Source: Persicitalea sp963716085 (GTDB lineage: Bacteria > Bacteroidota > Bacteroidia > Cytophagales > Spirosomataceae). From it: a DNA stretch of 64,000 bases. Position numbers and translations under genes: made by a program. The notes under the pieces were generated by a model, which worked only from the letters and a program-made list of their open reading frames with translations, was not told the origin of the DNA and searched no databases. The stretch covers positions 4,960,001 to 5,024,000 of the forward strand of contig OY970288.1 of NCBI GenBank assembly GCA_963716085.1, read 5' to 3'. Below are positions 25,618 through 34,366 of the stretch, piece after piece. Position 1 is the stretch's first letter. Each line of letters starts with the position of its first letter.

Positions 25618-26898
25618 ATGAAAAAGACTTTACAAATCTTATCGGTGCTGTTCATTTTCAACACCGCCGAACGCGTCTCGGCGCAAAGTCCGTGGCGGCT
25701 GGGCGTCTCGCTCGGCCCGTCGCTTTCTTACAACACGCTCTATTCCGACAAACCCCTGCCCAGTGGCAAGTTCGAAGCACCCGACCGCTTCGGCGCGTCC
25801 TATGACCTGACGCTCGAGCGCAGCCTTACGCCGCACTTCTCGCTGCGCATGGGCATCCGTACGGCTAGTCTGAAAGTTGGTACCCGCACCAAGTTCTTCG
25901 CGCGGGATTCGATTACGCGGGCGGTCAACGGCTGGGGGCGCAACGATGGCTATACGCAATTTTCCCCGGCAAACTTCAACGTCGGTGTTACGTATAATTC
26001 CAAAATCCTCTGGCGGCGACTCATCCTGACCGCCGGGGCCGACGTGAATTACATCGTCAACCGCTACGATGGCTACGTGCGCGACCAGGACAGCCTTAGG
26101 GTGGACGGGCAGTGGCCGGGAGACGTCTACCAGTACGAGCTCGAAAGCGCCCACACCCGCAACAATGGCCTGGCGCTGTCCCTACGCACCGGACTGGATT
26201 ACAAGCTCAGCCAGTACAAAGCCCTCAGTGTAAACATACTTTATAGCCAGGGCTTCCGTGATCTGTTCCAGATTTCCACCAAAGCGCTCGAACTCAATGG
26301 CGTCAACTACCGCGCCAATGTCGTAAGTAAGGGGAGCTACCTGACCCTGCAAGTGGGTTATAAGCAAAGTCTGACCTGGAAAAAAGCCGGCAATTATATG
26401 AGTCCGTACAACACGCCCGTGGTGGGCAAGCGGGCGGGCAATCGTCCCGATTTTCAGGCGGGGTCTGTCATCGCGGGCTTTTCGGGCGTGGCCATTCCCT
26501 ACCAAACGGGCGGCACCTTCGCCAACGTGGCGGCGCGCGGCGGTATTTTCGTCGCCGAACGCATTTTGGTGGGGGCCGTGGGTTTTGGCGCGTACTCGAC
26601 CATCACGCCCATCGAGTCGCCGCTCACGGGCTGGGCCGTGGGGCCAATGGTGCGCTACCACATCAGCACTACGGCGTTCTCACCCTTCGTGGAAGCGTCT
26701 TACCTCATGGGCCAGGAGAGCGGCCAAACCTACCGCCGGGGCTGGCAATTCGTCGCGCTCATGCCGGGCGTCAGCTTCCGGCTGACGCGCCAACTGAAAG
26801 CCGATGTGGGCTTGTACATGCTGCGGCCCACCTACCCGATCTCGGAAAATGCGGTGATTTCACTGCCGCAGTTGGGGCTACATTATTCCTGGCGTTGA
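25618..26898 (+). CDS. Outer-membrane beta-barrel protein
   Basis: From the ATG at 25618 the protein has 426 residues, with a signal (LQILSVLFIFNTAERVSAQ). The mature chain is a succession of amphipathic strands with aromatic ends (WRLGVSLGPSLSY, HFSLRMGIRTA, LILTAGADVNYI, FVALMPGVSFRL) and ends LPQLGLHYSWR with a C-terminal aromatic residue near the end. This suggests two barrel-like halves or a 12-16-strand barrel; ligand unknown. A GTG two codons upstream is possible but spoils the signal. It is followed after 40 bp by the Tat hydrolase on the same strand and may be co-transcribed. Confidence 0.7.
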   Translation: MKKTLQILSVLFIFNTAERVSAQSPWRLGVSLGPSLSYNTLYSDKPLPSGKFEAPDRFGASYDLTLERSLTPHFSLRMGIRTASLKVGTRTKFFARDSITRAVNGWGRNDGYTQFSPANFNVGVTYNSKILWRRLILTAGADVNYIVNRYDGYVRDQDSLRVDGQWPGDVYQYELESAHTRNNGLALSLRTGLDYKLSQYKALSVNILYSQGFRDLFQISTKALELNGVNYRANVVSKGSYLTLQVGYKQSLTWKKAGNYMSPYNTPVVGKRAGNRPDFQAGSVIAGFSGVAIPYQTGGTFANVAARGGIFVAERILVGAVGFGAYSTITPIESPLTGWAVGPMVRYHISTTAFSPFVEASYLMGQESGQTYRRGWQFVALMPGVSFRLTRQLKADVGLYMLRPTYPISENAVISLPQLGLHYSWR

Positions 26899-26938
26899 AG
26901 AAGACATTTTCTTTTAAATTTTAATACTTCCCCAAGTT

Positions 26939-28240
26939 TTGGATAAAAAAAAAGGCGCAACCACGCGTCGTCAATTTGTAAAAAATTCCGCCGGACTTGC
27001 GGCTACCGTGCCTTTCGTCGGCCAAACCGCGCCTTTAGATTTTTTTAAAAATATTTCTGAAAATGCCACCGCCTTGCTCCCTCCCGATCCTACCAAGAGC
27101 ATCATCGGCCAGTACGGCCCCTGGGCTGCCGGATTGCGTCCGAATCCACCCAAATTATCGCTTCGCGCTAACCGGGACAAAAAGCTGGATGCCTGGCGGG
27201 AGGAAGCGCGCGCTAAAACGCTTGAACTGATCTCCAGCCCATCGATAGGCGCGGTACCGAAGGTAACGGTGGAAAAAAAATACGTGTTCGATGGGCTGGA
27301 AATCGAGGAATTATCCTGGCAACTTCCCTACGGACGCCCTACCAAAGCGGTTTTTCTGAAACCGGCCGGAGCCAATGAGCCGCTCCCCGCCGTCCTGGGC
27401 CTGCACGACCATGGCGGCAACAAATATTTTGGCTGGGAAAAAATTGTCGCGACCAGCGATACGCCTGATCCGCTGATGACCGCCCACCGGGAGCAATATT
27501 ACCAGGGCCGCGCCTGGGCCAACGAACTCGCTAAAAGCGGTTTCGCGGTGCTGGTACACGACGTATTTGCCTTTGGCAGTCGCCGGGTGCATTACGAAGA
27601 TGTGGACGGCATTACCTGGGGACTCAACTACACTGAGAAAAAAAACGAGGACGATCCGCTCGACACGCCCGGAGAAATAGACGCCTACAACCGCTGGGCC
27701 TCTAACCACGAACATATCATGTCCAAGTCGCTCTTCTGCGCGGGCACTACCTGGCCGGGCGTGACGCTGGCCGAAGACCGAATGGCACTGACGATTTTGG
27801 AGCAGCGACCGGACGTCGACCCCAAGCGGCTGGGCTGCTTAGGCCTGTCAGGCGGCGGCTTGCGGACGGTGTATCTCGGCGGTCTGGATCAGCGCGTGAA
27901 GTGCGCCATACCCGTGGGATTTATGACGACCTGGAATGATTTCTTGCAAAACAAGTCGTTCACCCACACATGGATGCTGTATACGCCGATGCTGTCCAAC
28001 TACCTGGAATTTCCCGAAATTATGGGCTTACGTGTTCCGCTTCCAACCCTTGCCCTTAGCAACCGCCAGGATCAGCTTTTCACCTTGTCGGAAATGCAGA
28101 AAAGCGACGAAATTTTGGGAGAAGTCTATCAAATTGCCAAAGCTCCCGATGCCTACAAAACCACTTTCTACGACGGCCCGCACAAGTTCGACAAAGCTAT
28201 GCAGGAAGAAGCGTTTGAGTGGTTTGGCCAAAAAATGTAG
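26939..28240 (+). CDS. Tat-exported alpha/beta hydrolase (acetyl-xylan-esterase-like)
   Basis: A 433-residue protein. The N-terminus has a twin-arginine signal, TTRRQFVKNSAGLAATVPF. Residues about 120-430 are an alpha/beta hydrolase: LPAVLGLHDHGGNKYFG (oxyanion region), the nucleophile elbow GLSGGGLRT, and a late DGPHKFDKAM with the catalytic His. It resembles dienelactone-hydrolase or acetyl-xylan-esterase relatives (Abhydrolase_7) found near carbohydrate genes. No ATG exists between the upstream in-frame stop and the signal, so translation starts at TTG 26939. The stop codon lies inside a perfect palindrome that probably terminates the transcript. Confidence 0.8.
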   Translation: MDKKKGATTRRQFVKNSAGLAATVPFVGQTAPLDFFKNISENATALLPPDPTKSIIGQYGPWAAGLRPNPPKLSLRANRDKKLDAWREEARAKTLELISSPSIGAVPKVTVEKKYVFDGLEIEELSWQLPYGRPTKAVFLKPAGANEPLPAVLGLHDHGGNKYFGWEKIVATSDTPDPLMTAHREQYYQGRAWANELAKSGFAVLVHDVFAFGSRRVHYEDVDGITWGLNYTEKKNEDDPLDTPGEIDAYNRWASNHEHIMSKSLFCAGTTWPGVTLAEDRMALTILEQRPDVDPKRLGCLGLSGGGLRTVYLGGLDQRVKCAIPVGFMTTWNDFLQNKSFTHTWMLYTPMLSNYLEFPEIMGLRVPLPTLALSNRQDQLFTLSEMQKSDEILGEVYQIAKAPDAYKTTFYDGPHKFDKAMQEEAFEWFGQKM

Positions 28241-28264
28241 AGACAGGGCATGCCCTGTCTCTAC
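28237..28264. repeat. Perfect 28-bp palindrome with GTAGAGAC ends
   Basis: The arm GTAGAGACAGGGCA is followed directly by its exact inverse complement. It begins inside the stop codon of the hydrolase gene and ends 6 bp before the stop of the convergent gene at 28270, so it probably acts as a bidirectional terminator. Its outer eight bases match the element at 22663-22713, while the core differs. Confidence 0.8.
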
Positions 28265-28269
28265 GGCGT

Positions 28270-28653
28270 TCAATTCAGCGCCATCAGCGTACGGGCGGGG
28301 GTCTTCACCACCTCGGCGCTCCCCAGATGAATGGACTTGCGCTGCACCTCACCGCCGTTGGCGATCTCGATGGTGTACGCGCCGTCCTTAACTTTTGAAA
28401 GATCGAAATTGCAGGCGTATTTCTCCACACGGCGGCCCACCGACTCACGGTGCAGTTCTTTGCCATCCTCGTCAATCAGGCGGATGCTGACTCTTTCTCC
28501 CAAGTCCTTTTCCATGCTTAGGCGCATGGTCATGGTTTTCTGTACGCGGTACAGGCTGGTGTCGAAAGTCTTGTCGGTGTCCTGAGCCTGCAAAGAAGCA
28601 GCGGACAAAAGGGCGAAAGTAAGGGCGATGACGGAAGTTTTAAGCGTTTTCAT
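28270..28653 (-). CDS. Small exported beta-sandwich-like protein
   Basis: A 127-residue protein with a signal peptide (VIALTFALLSAASLQAQ). The mature part reads like one immunoglobulin-like beta-sandwich: RVSIRLIDEDGKELHRESVG, then YACNFDLSKVKDGAYTIEIANG and VQRKSIHLG. This pattern resembles the fold of T9SS sorting domains and DUF3244-like proteins, but it forms the whole protein here. Many Cytophagales genomes encode such single-domain proteins of unknown function. It converges on the hydrolase gene with a palindrome between them. Confidence 0.65.
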   Translation of the reverse strand: MKTLKTSVIALTFALLSAASLQAQDTDKTFDTSLYRVQKTMTMRLSMEKDLGERVSIRLIDEDGKELHRESVGRRVEKYACNFDLSKVKDGAYTIEIANGGEVQRKSIHLGSAEVVKTPARTLMALN

Positions 28654-28883
28654 GATAGTGATATTTAGAGATTAAAAAGATGAGTAAAAGACTGTTGCGG
28701 CTTTGCTGCCTGACAACATTACAAAGGTCGGGCAACGCGCTTGACCGGACTTAGCTCATCTGCTCAAAACCGTGGTGCATTGTTGCACGGACGTGGCTCA
28801 TTGTTGCATCCCGGCTTTTGGGACGCAAAAAGGACAGGAAATAGAAGGAATGGGAAGAAGAAAGAAACGAAAATGCGGGCGAA

Positions 28884-30611
28884 TCAGCCAAAGATTTTCC
28901 CCAACAACCGCTCGTACCGCGCGTCCTGCTCGAAGCCGGGAAGCCAGTCGTGGACGATGGATTTGAAGAAAAGCATGGGCGGCTCGTGGTTTGCGATGCC
29001 AGCGTCGAAGTAAGTACAGGCTGTGTCCAGTTCGCCCAGGCAGGCGTGGACGATGCCCAAGTCGTAGCGGGCCACGGGCTGCGACTGGTCGAGGGCTTCC
29101 ATTTGGTCGAGAATGTCGCGGGCTTTGTCGGCTTCGCCCGCGCAACCGTACAGCGCGCCGCAGGCACTCAGGGTCATGCCGTTCGGGTTGAGGTCGCGCG
29201 CTTTTTCGAGATGTTGTCGGGCAACGTCAAAGTTTTTCTTGACAATTAGATTCATTCCTACCAAACTGTGCCCGCCCCAGAAAGCGGGTTCGAGCGAAAT
29301 CAACCGCTGCCCCTGCGCGATGGCCTCATCGGCCTTACCCGCAATCCAATAGACGTAGCCCGCATAAAAGTTATTGATAAGCGAAAAAGGTTCGAGCGAG
29401 AGCGCCAGTTCGGCCTGCTTGACGGCCTGCGGGTGGTTGCCCTGAATACTCAGCAATAGCGCGTACTGCCCGCGCAGCTCGGCGGTGTTCCAGTTGAACT
29501 CCAGGGCTTTTCTGAATGATTTGGCGGCGCGGTCAAAGTCCCACTCGTAAAGCATTTGCATCCGCGCCAGCGCCAGGTGGCTTTCGGCGATTTCAGGGTC
29601 GAGCTGCAGGGCGTGCTCGGTGGCTTCGCGCATTAGCGGCAGGCTCTGCTCGGAGGGCAGGTGCCGGTAAAACCACAGATTGAGGTAGCAGGAAGCGATG
29701 CCCGCGTAGGCAATGGCGTAGTTGGGTTCCAAAGCCAGGGCTTCCTTATAATACGCGATGGCCTGGTTGAACTCCTCAGCCCCGGCGAATTTGTTGTGGT
29801 AAAAACGCCCGTGCAGGTAAAGCTGGTAAGCGGCCGGATTGTTGGTGTAGCGCTTGAGGGTAGTTTTGGAGTCTTCACCGAGGAGCTGGACTTTTATTTC
29901 CCTTAAAATCGCCAGCGCGATTTCATCCTGAATATCGAAAATGTCCTTTAACTCCCGGTCGAAGTTTTCCGACCAAAGATGGTACCCGTCCTCCACTTTG
30001 ATAAGTTGCGCCGTGATGCGCAGCCGATCCCCCGCCCGCCGCACGCTGCCTTCCAGGATGTGCGCTACGCTCAACTGCTCGCCCACGAGCCGCAGATCCT
30101 GATTCTGCCCTTTAAAAGTAAAAGAGGAGGTGCGTCCGGCAACTTTCAGATTGGGAACGTGGCTCAGTACGTTGATGATTTCTTCCGTGATGCCGTCGCT
30201 GAAATACTCCTGCCCGGCGTCACCGCTCATGTTCACGAACGGCAGCACCGCAATCGATACCTCGACGTTGTTTTCGGCGGCGATCTTGTCGATCTCGGCC
30301 TGCTTGCGGTAGTCCGTCGGGCTTACCTGGAAGGCTTTGTTGAAGTACTTGCTAAAATTCTGCGGGCTTTCGATGCCGATCAGGTAGGCAATTTCCGAAA
30401 TCCGCAGGTCGGTTTCGGCCAGGAAACTCCGGGCTCTGTCGAGTTTTTTTTGCCGGATAAAAAGTGTGGTCGAAAGCCCCGATTTTTCCTTGATGACCCG
30501 ATGCAGTTGGGCGCGGCTGATGCCGATCTCGTGGCAGATTTCATCCGGCGAAAGCCCCAAATTGTCGAGGCTTTCGTCCAGGAGGGTATTCAGTTTTTCA
30601 AAGATTTCCAT
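28884..30611 (-). CDS. AraC-type regulator with TolB-like and TPR domains
   Basis: From the ATG at 30611 the protein has 575 residues. Residues about 5-100 form an AraC-type double HTH (GISRAQLHRVIKEKSG, ISEIAYLIGIESPQNFSKYF). Residues about 115-235 are a TolB-N-like/adenylate-cyclase-associated domain (SIAVLPFVNMSGDAGQEYF, DGITEEII, VAGRTSSFTFKGQ). The rest contains seven or so TPR repeats (YKEALALEPNYAIAYAGIA, ALSLEPFSLINNFYAGYVYW). This one-component design is frequent in Bacteroidota; the TPR part is thought to sense a partner or substrate, though specific ligands are largely unknown. The longer frame above residue 1 has a Met but lacks domain content. Confidence 0.85.
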   Translation of the reverse strand: MEIFEKLNTLLDESLDNLGLSPDEICHEIGISRAQLHRVIKEKSGLSTTLFIRQKKLDRARSFLAETDLRISEIAYLIGIESPQNFSKYFNKAFQVSPTDYRKQAEIDKIAAENNVEVSIAVLPFVNMSGDAGQEYFSDGITEEIINVLSHVPNLKVAGRTSSFTFKGQNQDLRLVGEQLSVAHILEGSVRRAGDRLRITAQLIKVEDGYHLWSENFDRELKDIFDIQDEIALAILREIKVQLLGEDSKTTLKRYTNNPAAYQLYLHGRFYHNKFAGAEEFNQAIAYYKEALALEPNYAIAYAGIASCYLNLWFYRHLPSEQSLPLMREATEHALQLDPEIAESHLALARMQMLYEWDFDRAAKSFRKALEFNWNTAELRGQYALLLSIQGNHPQAVKQAELALSLEPFSLINNFYAGYVYWIAGKADEAIAQGQRLISLEPAFWGGHSLVGMNLIVKKNFDVARQHLEKARDLNPNGMTLSACGALYGCAGEADKARDILDQMEALDQSQPVARYDLGIVHACLGELDTACTYFDAGIANHEPPMLFFKSIVHDWLPGFEQDARYERLLGKIFG

Positions 30612-30700
30612 AGTGTGAGGGGAGAGAAATTCCCCCAAGGTACGGAATCGGCCTGCTCCAACCAATCGACTAAGCTCTCGGAGCGAAAAGGCATTACCCT

Positions 30701-30739
30701 AAAAAAAACGAACGAATGGCAGTCGCTGCCACTCGTTCG
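30701..30739 (-). terminator. Strong terminator of the glycine-rich T9SS gene
   Basis: On the minus strand, CGAACGAGTGGCAG and CTGCCATTCGTTCG pair over fourteen positions with one mismatch and a 3-nt loop, followed by eight T. It lies about 30 nt beyond the stop of the gene at 30769. Confidence 0.85.
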
Positions 30740-30768
30740 CATTTGTACAATATAGTAATCCGGGATAA

Positions 30769-32670
30769 TTACTGCTTGCTCACCTTCACTGTACCCTGCC
30801 GATTCTGCGCATCCAGAGCGCGAATCAGGTAAATCCCCGTAGGCAGTGTGCCGAGCCGGAACTCGACTTCGTTCAGTCCTTCCTTCAAAATCTCCTGCCG
30901 CGACTGCCGCGCGCGGCCCGTCAGGTCAAGTACCTCGAAGGTGGCGGGCCCAGCCTGGGGAGCCAGTACTTCCAGCGTCACTAAATCCTGTACGGGATTG
31001 GGATAAGCTGTCAGCGAAAGTTCAAGCTGCAGCGTTTCAGTTTCAGCCGAAAGCCGCGCGTTGCCTGTCCCGCAGCCGCCCAGCGTCGCGCCCAGTTTAA
31101 GGTAGCGCCTGGCTATTTTTTCTGTTACGCATTGCGTCACGCCGTAGTAGCAGATCGTCACATTCTGGTCGCGGTTGCCGCAGCGCACGTCCTGCACGTT
31201 GACCGTCACCTGGCCCGTGGCTTGGCAGCCGTTGCCGTCGGTCACCGTAACGGTGTAGGTCGTAGTCTCTTCCGGGCAGACGTTTACCGTAGCGGCGTTT
31301 CCCGCATCGTTGTCCCACGAATAGCCAAGCGTTGGCGCACCTGTGGCCATGACCGAGATGTCGGTGCAATTACTGCCGAAGCCGAAGATGACCGACTGGT
31401 CGGGGCCGGGCGTGACGACGGGCAGCGGGTCGACCGTCACCGTCGAGCTGCCCGTCAAAATTTGCGAACAGTTGTCGTTGGCGACACTGACCAGCGTGAG
31501 TGTGGCATTGGAAGTCGCCGCGCTGGCCGTAATCGTTTGGTTGCTGCCGATGAGCAGCAGGGTCTGGTCGCCGCTTTGTCCCGTGAGCGTATAGGTCAAA
31601 GTCGAACCGCTGGTACCGCTGACGGTGAAGGTGGCGTCGCTGCCCGCGCAAACCGGGCCGTTATTGCTGGCAATACTGGCCGTCGGCGGTGTACAAACTT
31701 CTTCATATGTAATAGTAACCTGCCCGTTGCCCATATTTGACCCGGCAATGTTTGTGGGGGTGGTGCCGCCATTGAACGAGCCGCCGCCACCGCCTACGCC
31801 GCCGTTACCAGGGCTACCAAACAAGTCACCTCCGCCGCCGCCGGAGTAGCCGCCGCCACCACCTCCTGAAACAGCACCGGTACCAGCCCCTCCGCCGCCA
31901 AATCCCCCCGGCCCATCACCAAAAAAAGAACTAGCACCGCCCGCGCCGCCATTGACAAATGCTTTTCCGCCATTAGGCAGGACTACACCGCCGTTGGCAT
32001 TGCCGTTAGTTCCGTCGGTGAGTAAGCCACCACCGCCACTTGCCCGTCCACCACCACCACCACTTGAGCCACCTGCACCGCCACTGCCCGCACCCGTGCC
32101 ACCACTCGTACCAGCCTGGCCCTGTTTGTCTGCCGAATCATTAGTATCGCCGCTACCGCCGCCGCCGCCCGCAATTACGAGCGGGTTGTTAGCATTGTCC
32201 GTCACAAAGGTACCACCACCGCCACCGTTTCTAATGCCTTGCTGACCAACCAGAATTTTCAGTTCGTCCCCTGGTGTAACAGCGAAAGTACCCGTGATAA
32301 CTGCTCCCTGACCCGGCCCAAAGTCTGAAGCACCATCACTACCTCCTTCGGCACCCCGCGCTTCGATGGTGAGTTGAAAGACATTGGTGGGCACCGTCCA
32401 GTTCACGATGGCCCCGGAGTAGTTGAAGGTCTCAACTGTTGTCGCCGCCATCCGCGCCCTTGGGTCGGCCTCCGGCCTGGTGATGATGTGGGCGGGAGCA
32501 GCCGAACGGATTGACTGGGCGGTTCTGTCGGAAAGCAGCGGTTGGGAACCTGATAACCTGATGTCGTCGGCTTGTCGCGCATCTGTTGAGCTACCAACTT
32601 GAGCCAACAGCGGCAGTCCACTCGCTAGCAGCGCCAGCCAGATAAAACAGATTCGTAGAGAAGTTTTCAT
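30769..32670 (-). CDS. Glycine-rich surface protein with T9SS C-terminal sorting domain
   Basis: From the ATG at 32670 the protein has 633 residues. In order: a signal peptide (ICFIWLALLASGLPLLAQ); a glycine-rich domain of the ALK/LTK type at about 75-320 (GGGGGSGDT, GGAGGSSGGGGG, then GQVTITYEEVC); one or two Ig-like or PKD-like repeats with SNNGPVCAGSDATFTVSG and TVTVTDGNGCQATGQVTV; and a C-terminal type A sorting domain (LTAYPNPVQDLVTLEV to GIYLIRALDAQNRQGTVKVS). The last domain directs export by the type IX system and attachment to the cell surface. The role is probably adhesive or structural. The 24 extra codons upstream have no signal and were excluded. Confidence 0.88.
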   Translation of the reverse strand: MKTSLRICFIWLALLASGLPLLAQVGSSTDARQADDIRLSGSQPLLSDRTAQSIRSAAPAHIITRPEADPRARMAATTVETFNYSGAIVNWTVPTNVFQLTIEARGAEGGSDGASDFGPGQGAVITGTFAVTPGDELKILVGQQGIRNGGGGGTFVTDNANNPLVIAGGGGGSGDTNDSADKQGQAGTSGGTGAGSGGAGGSSGGGGGRASGGGGLLTDGTNGNANGGVVLPNGGKAFVNGGAGGASSFFGDGPGGFGGGGAGTGAVSGGGGGGYSGGGGGDLFGSPGNGGVGGGGGSFNGGTTPTNIAGSNMGNGQVTITYEEVCTPPTASIASNNGPVCAGSDATFTVSGTSGSTLTYTLTGQSGDQTLLLIGSNQTITASAATSNATLTLVSVANDNCSQILTGSSTVTVDPLPVVTPGPDQSVIFGFGSNCTDISVMATGAPTLGYSWDNDAGNAATVNVCPEETTTYTVTVTDGNGCQATGQVTVNVQDVRCGNRDQNVTICYYGVTQCVTEKIARRYLKLGATLGGCGTGNARLSAETETLQLELSLTAYPNPVQDLVTLEVLAPQAGPATFEVLDLTGRARQSRQEILKEGLNEVEFRLGTLPTGIYLIRALDAQNRQGTVKVSKQ

Positions 32671-32907
32671 GATAAATTTGGGGGTTGAAAGAGTTGAAAT
32701 TAATTGAAAGCTGATTTTCAGCATTATAAAGATGAATATCAAAATAGCTCACTTCGAAATTATATTCTACAAGCCGATAAACAATATTAAAAATACCTGA
32801 AATCAGGTATAGAGTATCGAAGTACTGGTCCAGGCGATGTCGTGGATCAGCACTTCAAAATGAGCGGACGGAGCAGTCAGATCGAGGAAATCTTTACGTG
32901 AAAACAT

Positions 32908-33084
32908 TCAATCCTGACCCATCGGTGATAGGATAAGCTCCCGATTCATAAAGCCTAAGGCCACAAATCCTCCGTAATGGCATCCCAACTGATTCCCAGA
33001 AATATCCAAGTGATCGTACTTTTGGGCATCGAATATTCCGATGGCTCCGAAAATGGCGGTGAATGTGAAGATCAAGAGTTTCAT
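32908..33084 (-). CDS. Small possible exported protein, 58 residues
   Basis: Reading from the ATG at 33084 gives a signal-like start, MKLLIFTFTAIFGAIGIFDA, then QKYDHLDISGNQLGCHYGGF and a short tail ending SPMGQD. The codons look natural, and the layout (signal, then a short segment with a single Cys) resembles small hypothetical secreted peptides of Bacteroidota. No family is recognised. Its upstream region carries two CACTATTGTGTC repeats. A competing 83-codon frame on the same strand overlaps it but has no signal and odd composition. Confidence 0.45.
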   Translation of the reverse strand: MKLLIFTFTAIFGAIGIFDAQKYDHLDISGNQLGCHYGGFVALGFMNRELILSPMGQD

Positions 33085-33180
33085 AAGCGTTGTCGGTTAT
33101 TTGGTAGAGAGAATCATGTGTTGAAAAGTTGGTGAATTGGTACATTAGTAAAATTATTGGAGTGGTCGGAAAAGCACTTT

Positions 33181-33246
33181 CACTATTGTGTCAATCTCAT
33201 ACACCATCGTCGCAAAATTGCCGAAAACGGGTGACACTATTGTGTC
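33181..33246. promoter_or_regulatory. Paired operator-like repeats CACTATTGTGTC
   Basis: The 12-mer CACTATTGTGTC occurs at 33181-33192 and 33235-33246, 54 bp apart (about five helical turns). The second copy extends to GACAC-TATT-GTGTC, a 5-bp inverted repeat. This spacing suits a dimeric regulator binding two sites. The nearest gene reading away is the small ORF at 33084. Confidence 0.4.
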
Positions 33247-33462
33247 GTATTTGTACTATTTGTTATAGCAAACCGCGCTGAGACGCTCCAAACGCACTAT
33301 CCTACAGAGCCCGTGTGTGAACCCCACCCGGTTTTTTCGTTTTCGGGAAAGTTTGCAAATACAAAGAGGAGGGTTGCCCTTCCTCTTTGTAAAAAACAAG
33401 AAATAATTTCTGGCTAGACTCAGCGAAAATAAAGGTAGTGGATTGCCCCTGTCCGGGCTAGC

Positions 33463-34221
33463 TCAAAGTTCTCTAATCCAGACATTTCGGAAGGCCGTCG
33501 GATTGCCGTGGTCCTGCAGCATCAGCGGGCCGCGGCCGTGCGGCTTCACCGTCGGGCGACCGATGTAGTCGGTATGGCCCTGAATGGCGGTGTGGTTCTG
33601 GATCAGCACGCCATTGTGAAACACCGTGATGTAGGGCGGAATCAGCATCATGCCGTCCTTATTGAAGCGCGGGGCGGTGTAGGCCACGTCGTAGGTTTGC
33701 CACTCGCCGGGCCGCTTGGCGGCATTCACCAGCGGCATGGTTTGCTTGTAAATACTCCCTGCCTGGCCGTTGGAATAAGTGCGGTTATCGTAGCTGTCGA
33801 GTACCTGCAACTCGTAGAGGCCTTGCATGAACACGCCGCTGTTGCCGCGGCCCTGGCTGTTGCCCTTCACCTCGGCGGGCGAACGCCACTCGATGTGCAG
33901 CTGGAAATCGCCGAAGTCGCGCTTGGTCTGGATGCCACCTTTGCCGGGCGCGGTGACGATGGCGCTCTCGGCGACCTCCCAGCCCGCCGCGCCGCCCTTG
34001 ACCGACTCCCATTCATCTAAGTTACGACCGTCGAATAGCACGATGGCATCCGAAGGGGCCGTAAAGCCCGAAACCGCCGTGGAAGGCGCGCCGGGCGTGA
34101 CGAGGCGCGGCTCAGGACTCCACACTTCGCTTGATTCCGGGGTCATTTTTTTGGGTTGGAGCTGGGCCTGCGCCGCAAAAGTGGCCGTGAGGGCCAGGGC
34201 AGTAATGATTATTTTCTTCAT
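33463..34221 (-). CDS. DUF1080 (3-keto-disaccharide hydrolase-like) exported protein
   Basis: From the ATG at 34221 the protein has 252 residues with a signal (IIITALALTATFAAQAQ). The DUF1080 jelly-roll is clear: IVLFDGRNLDEWESVKGGAAGWEV, FGDFQLHIEWRSP, GRGNSGVFMQGLYELQVLDSY and the end GPLMLQDHGNPTAFRNVWIREL. Characterised relatives cleave 3-keto-glycosides made by sugar 3-dehydrogenases. It is divergent from a second DUF1080 gene, with a propeller-cytochrome c gene beyond that, so the three probably serve one carbohydrate pathway in the periplasm. Specific substrate unknown. Confidence 0.85.
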   Translation of the reverse strand: MKKIIITALALTATFAAQAQLQPKKMTPESSEVWSPEPRLVTPGAPSTAVSGFTAPSDAIVLFDGRNLDEWESVKGGAAGWEVAESAIVTAPGKGGIQTKRDFGDFQLHIEWRSPAEVKGNSQGRGNSGVFMQGLYELQVLDSYDNRTYSNGQAGSIYKQTMPLVNAAKRPGEWQTYDVAYTAPRFNKDGMMLIPPYITVFHNGVLIQNHTAIQGHTDYIGRPTVKPHGRGPLMLQDHGNPTAFRNVWIREL

Positions 34222-34366
34222 AAGTTTTTTTAGAATTAAAGGGCAAATCACCCGTTCGTAACAACAACACGGGCAGAAAAGCGGTTAGAATACCGATTCT
34301 AACTACCCGAAATGTCATTTTCCCAATCATAAACCGTAAATTTCGGGTCTGAAAGATCGTCAACCT

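Larger units (their letters stand above)
32671..33462. other. Long spacer with one small ORF, direct repeats and a stem-loop
   Basis: A+T-rich spacer of about 790 bp. It holds a 58-codon frame at 32908-33084, a pair of 12-bp direct repeats at 33181-33246, and a stem-loop at 33361-33390 (ACAAAGAGGAGGG against its near-complement). The stem-loop may end the DUF1080 transcript but lacks a good T-run on that strand. Nothing was recognised between 32671 and 32890. Confidence 0.5.

Noticed and set aside
31700..32400. GCC-rich repeats that look like a CRISPR-like or tandem array
   Set aside because: They are Gly codons of the glycine-rich surface protein; spacing is irregular and there is no repeat-spacer structure.
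32894..33145. 83-codon minus-strand frame
   Set aside because: No signal or domain; it overlaps the more natural 58-codon frame and runs through its upstream sequence.
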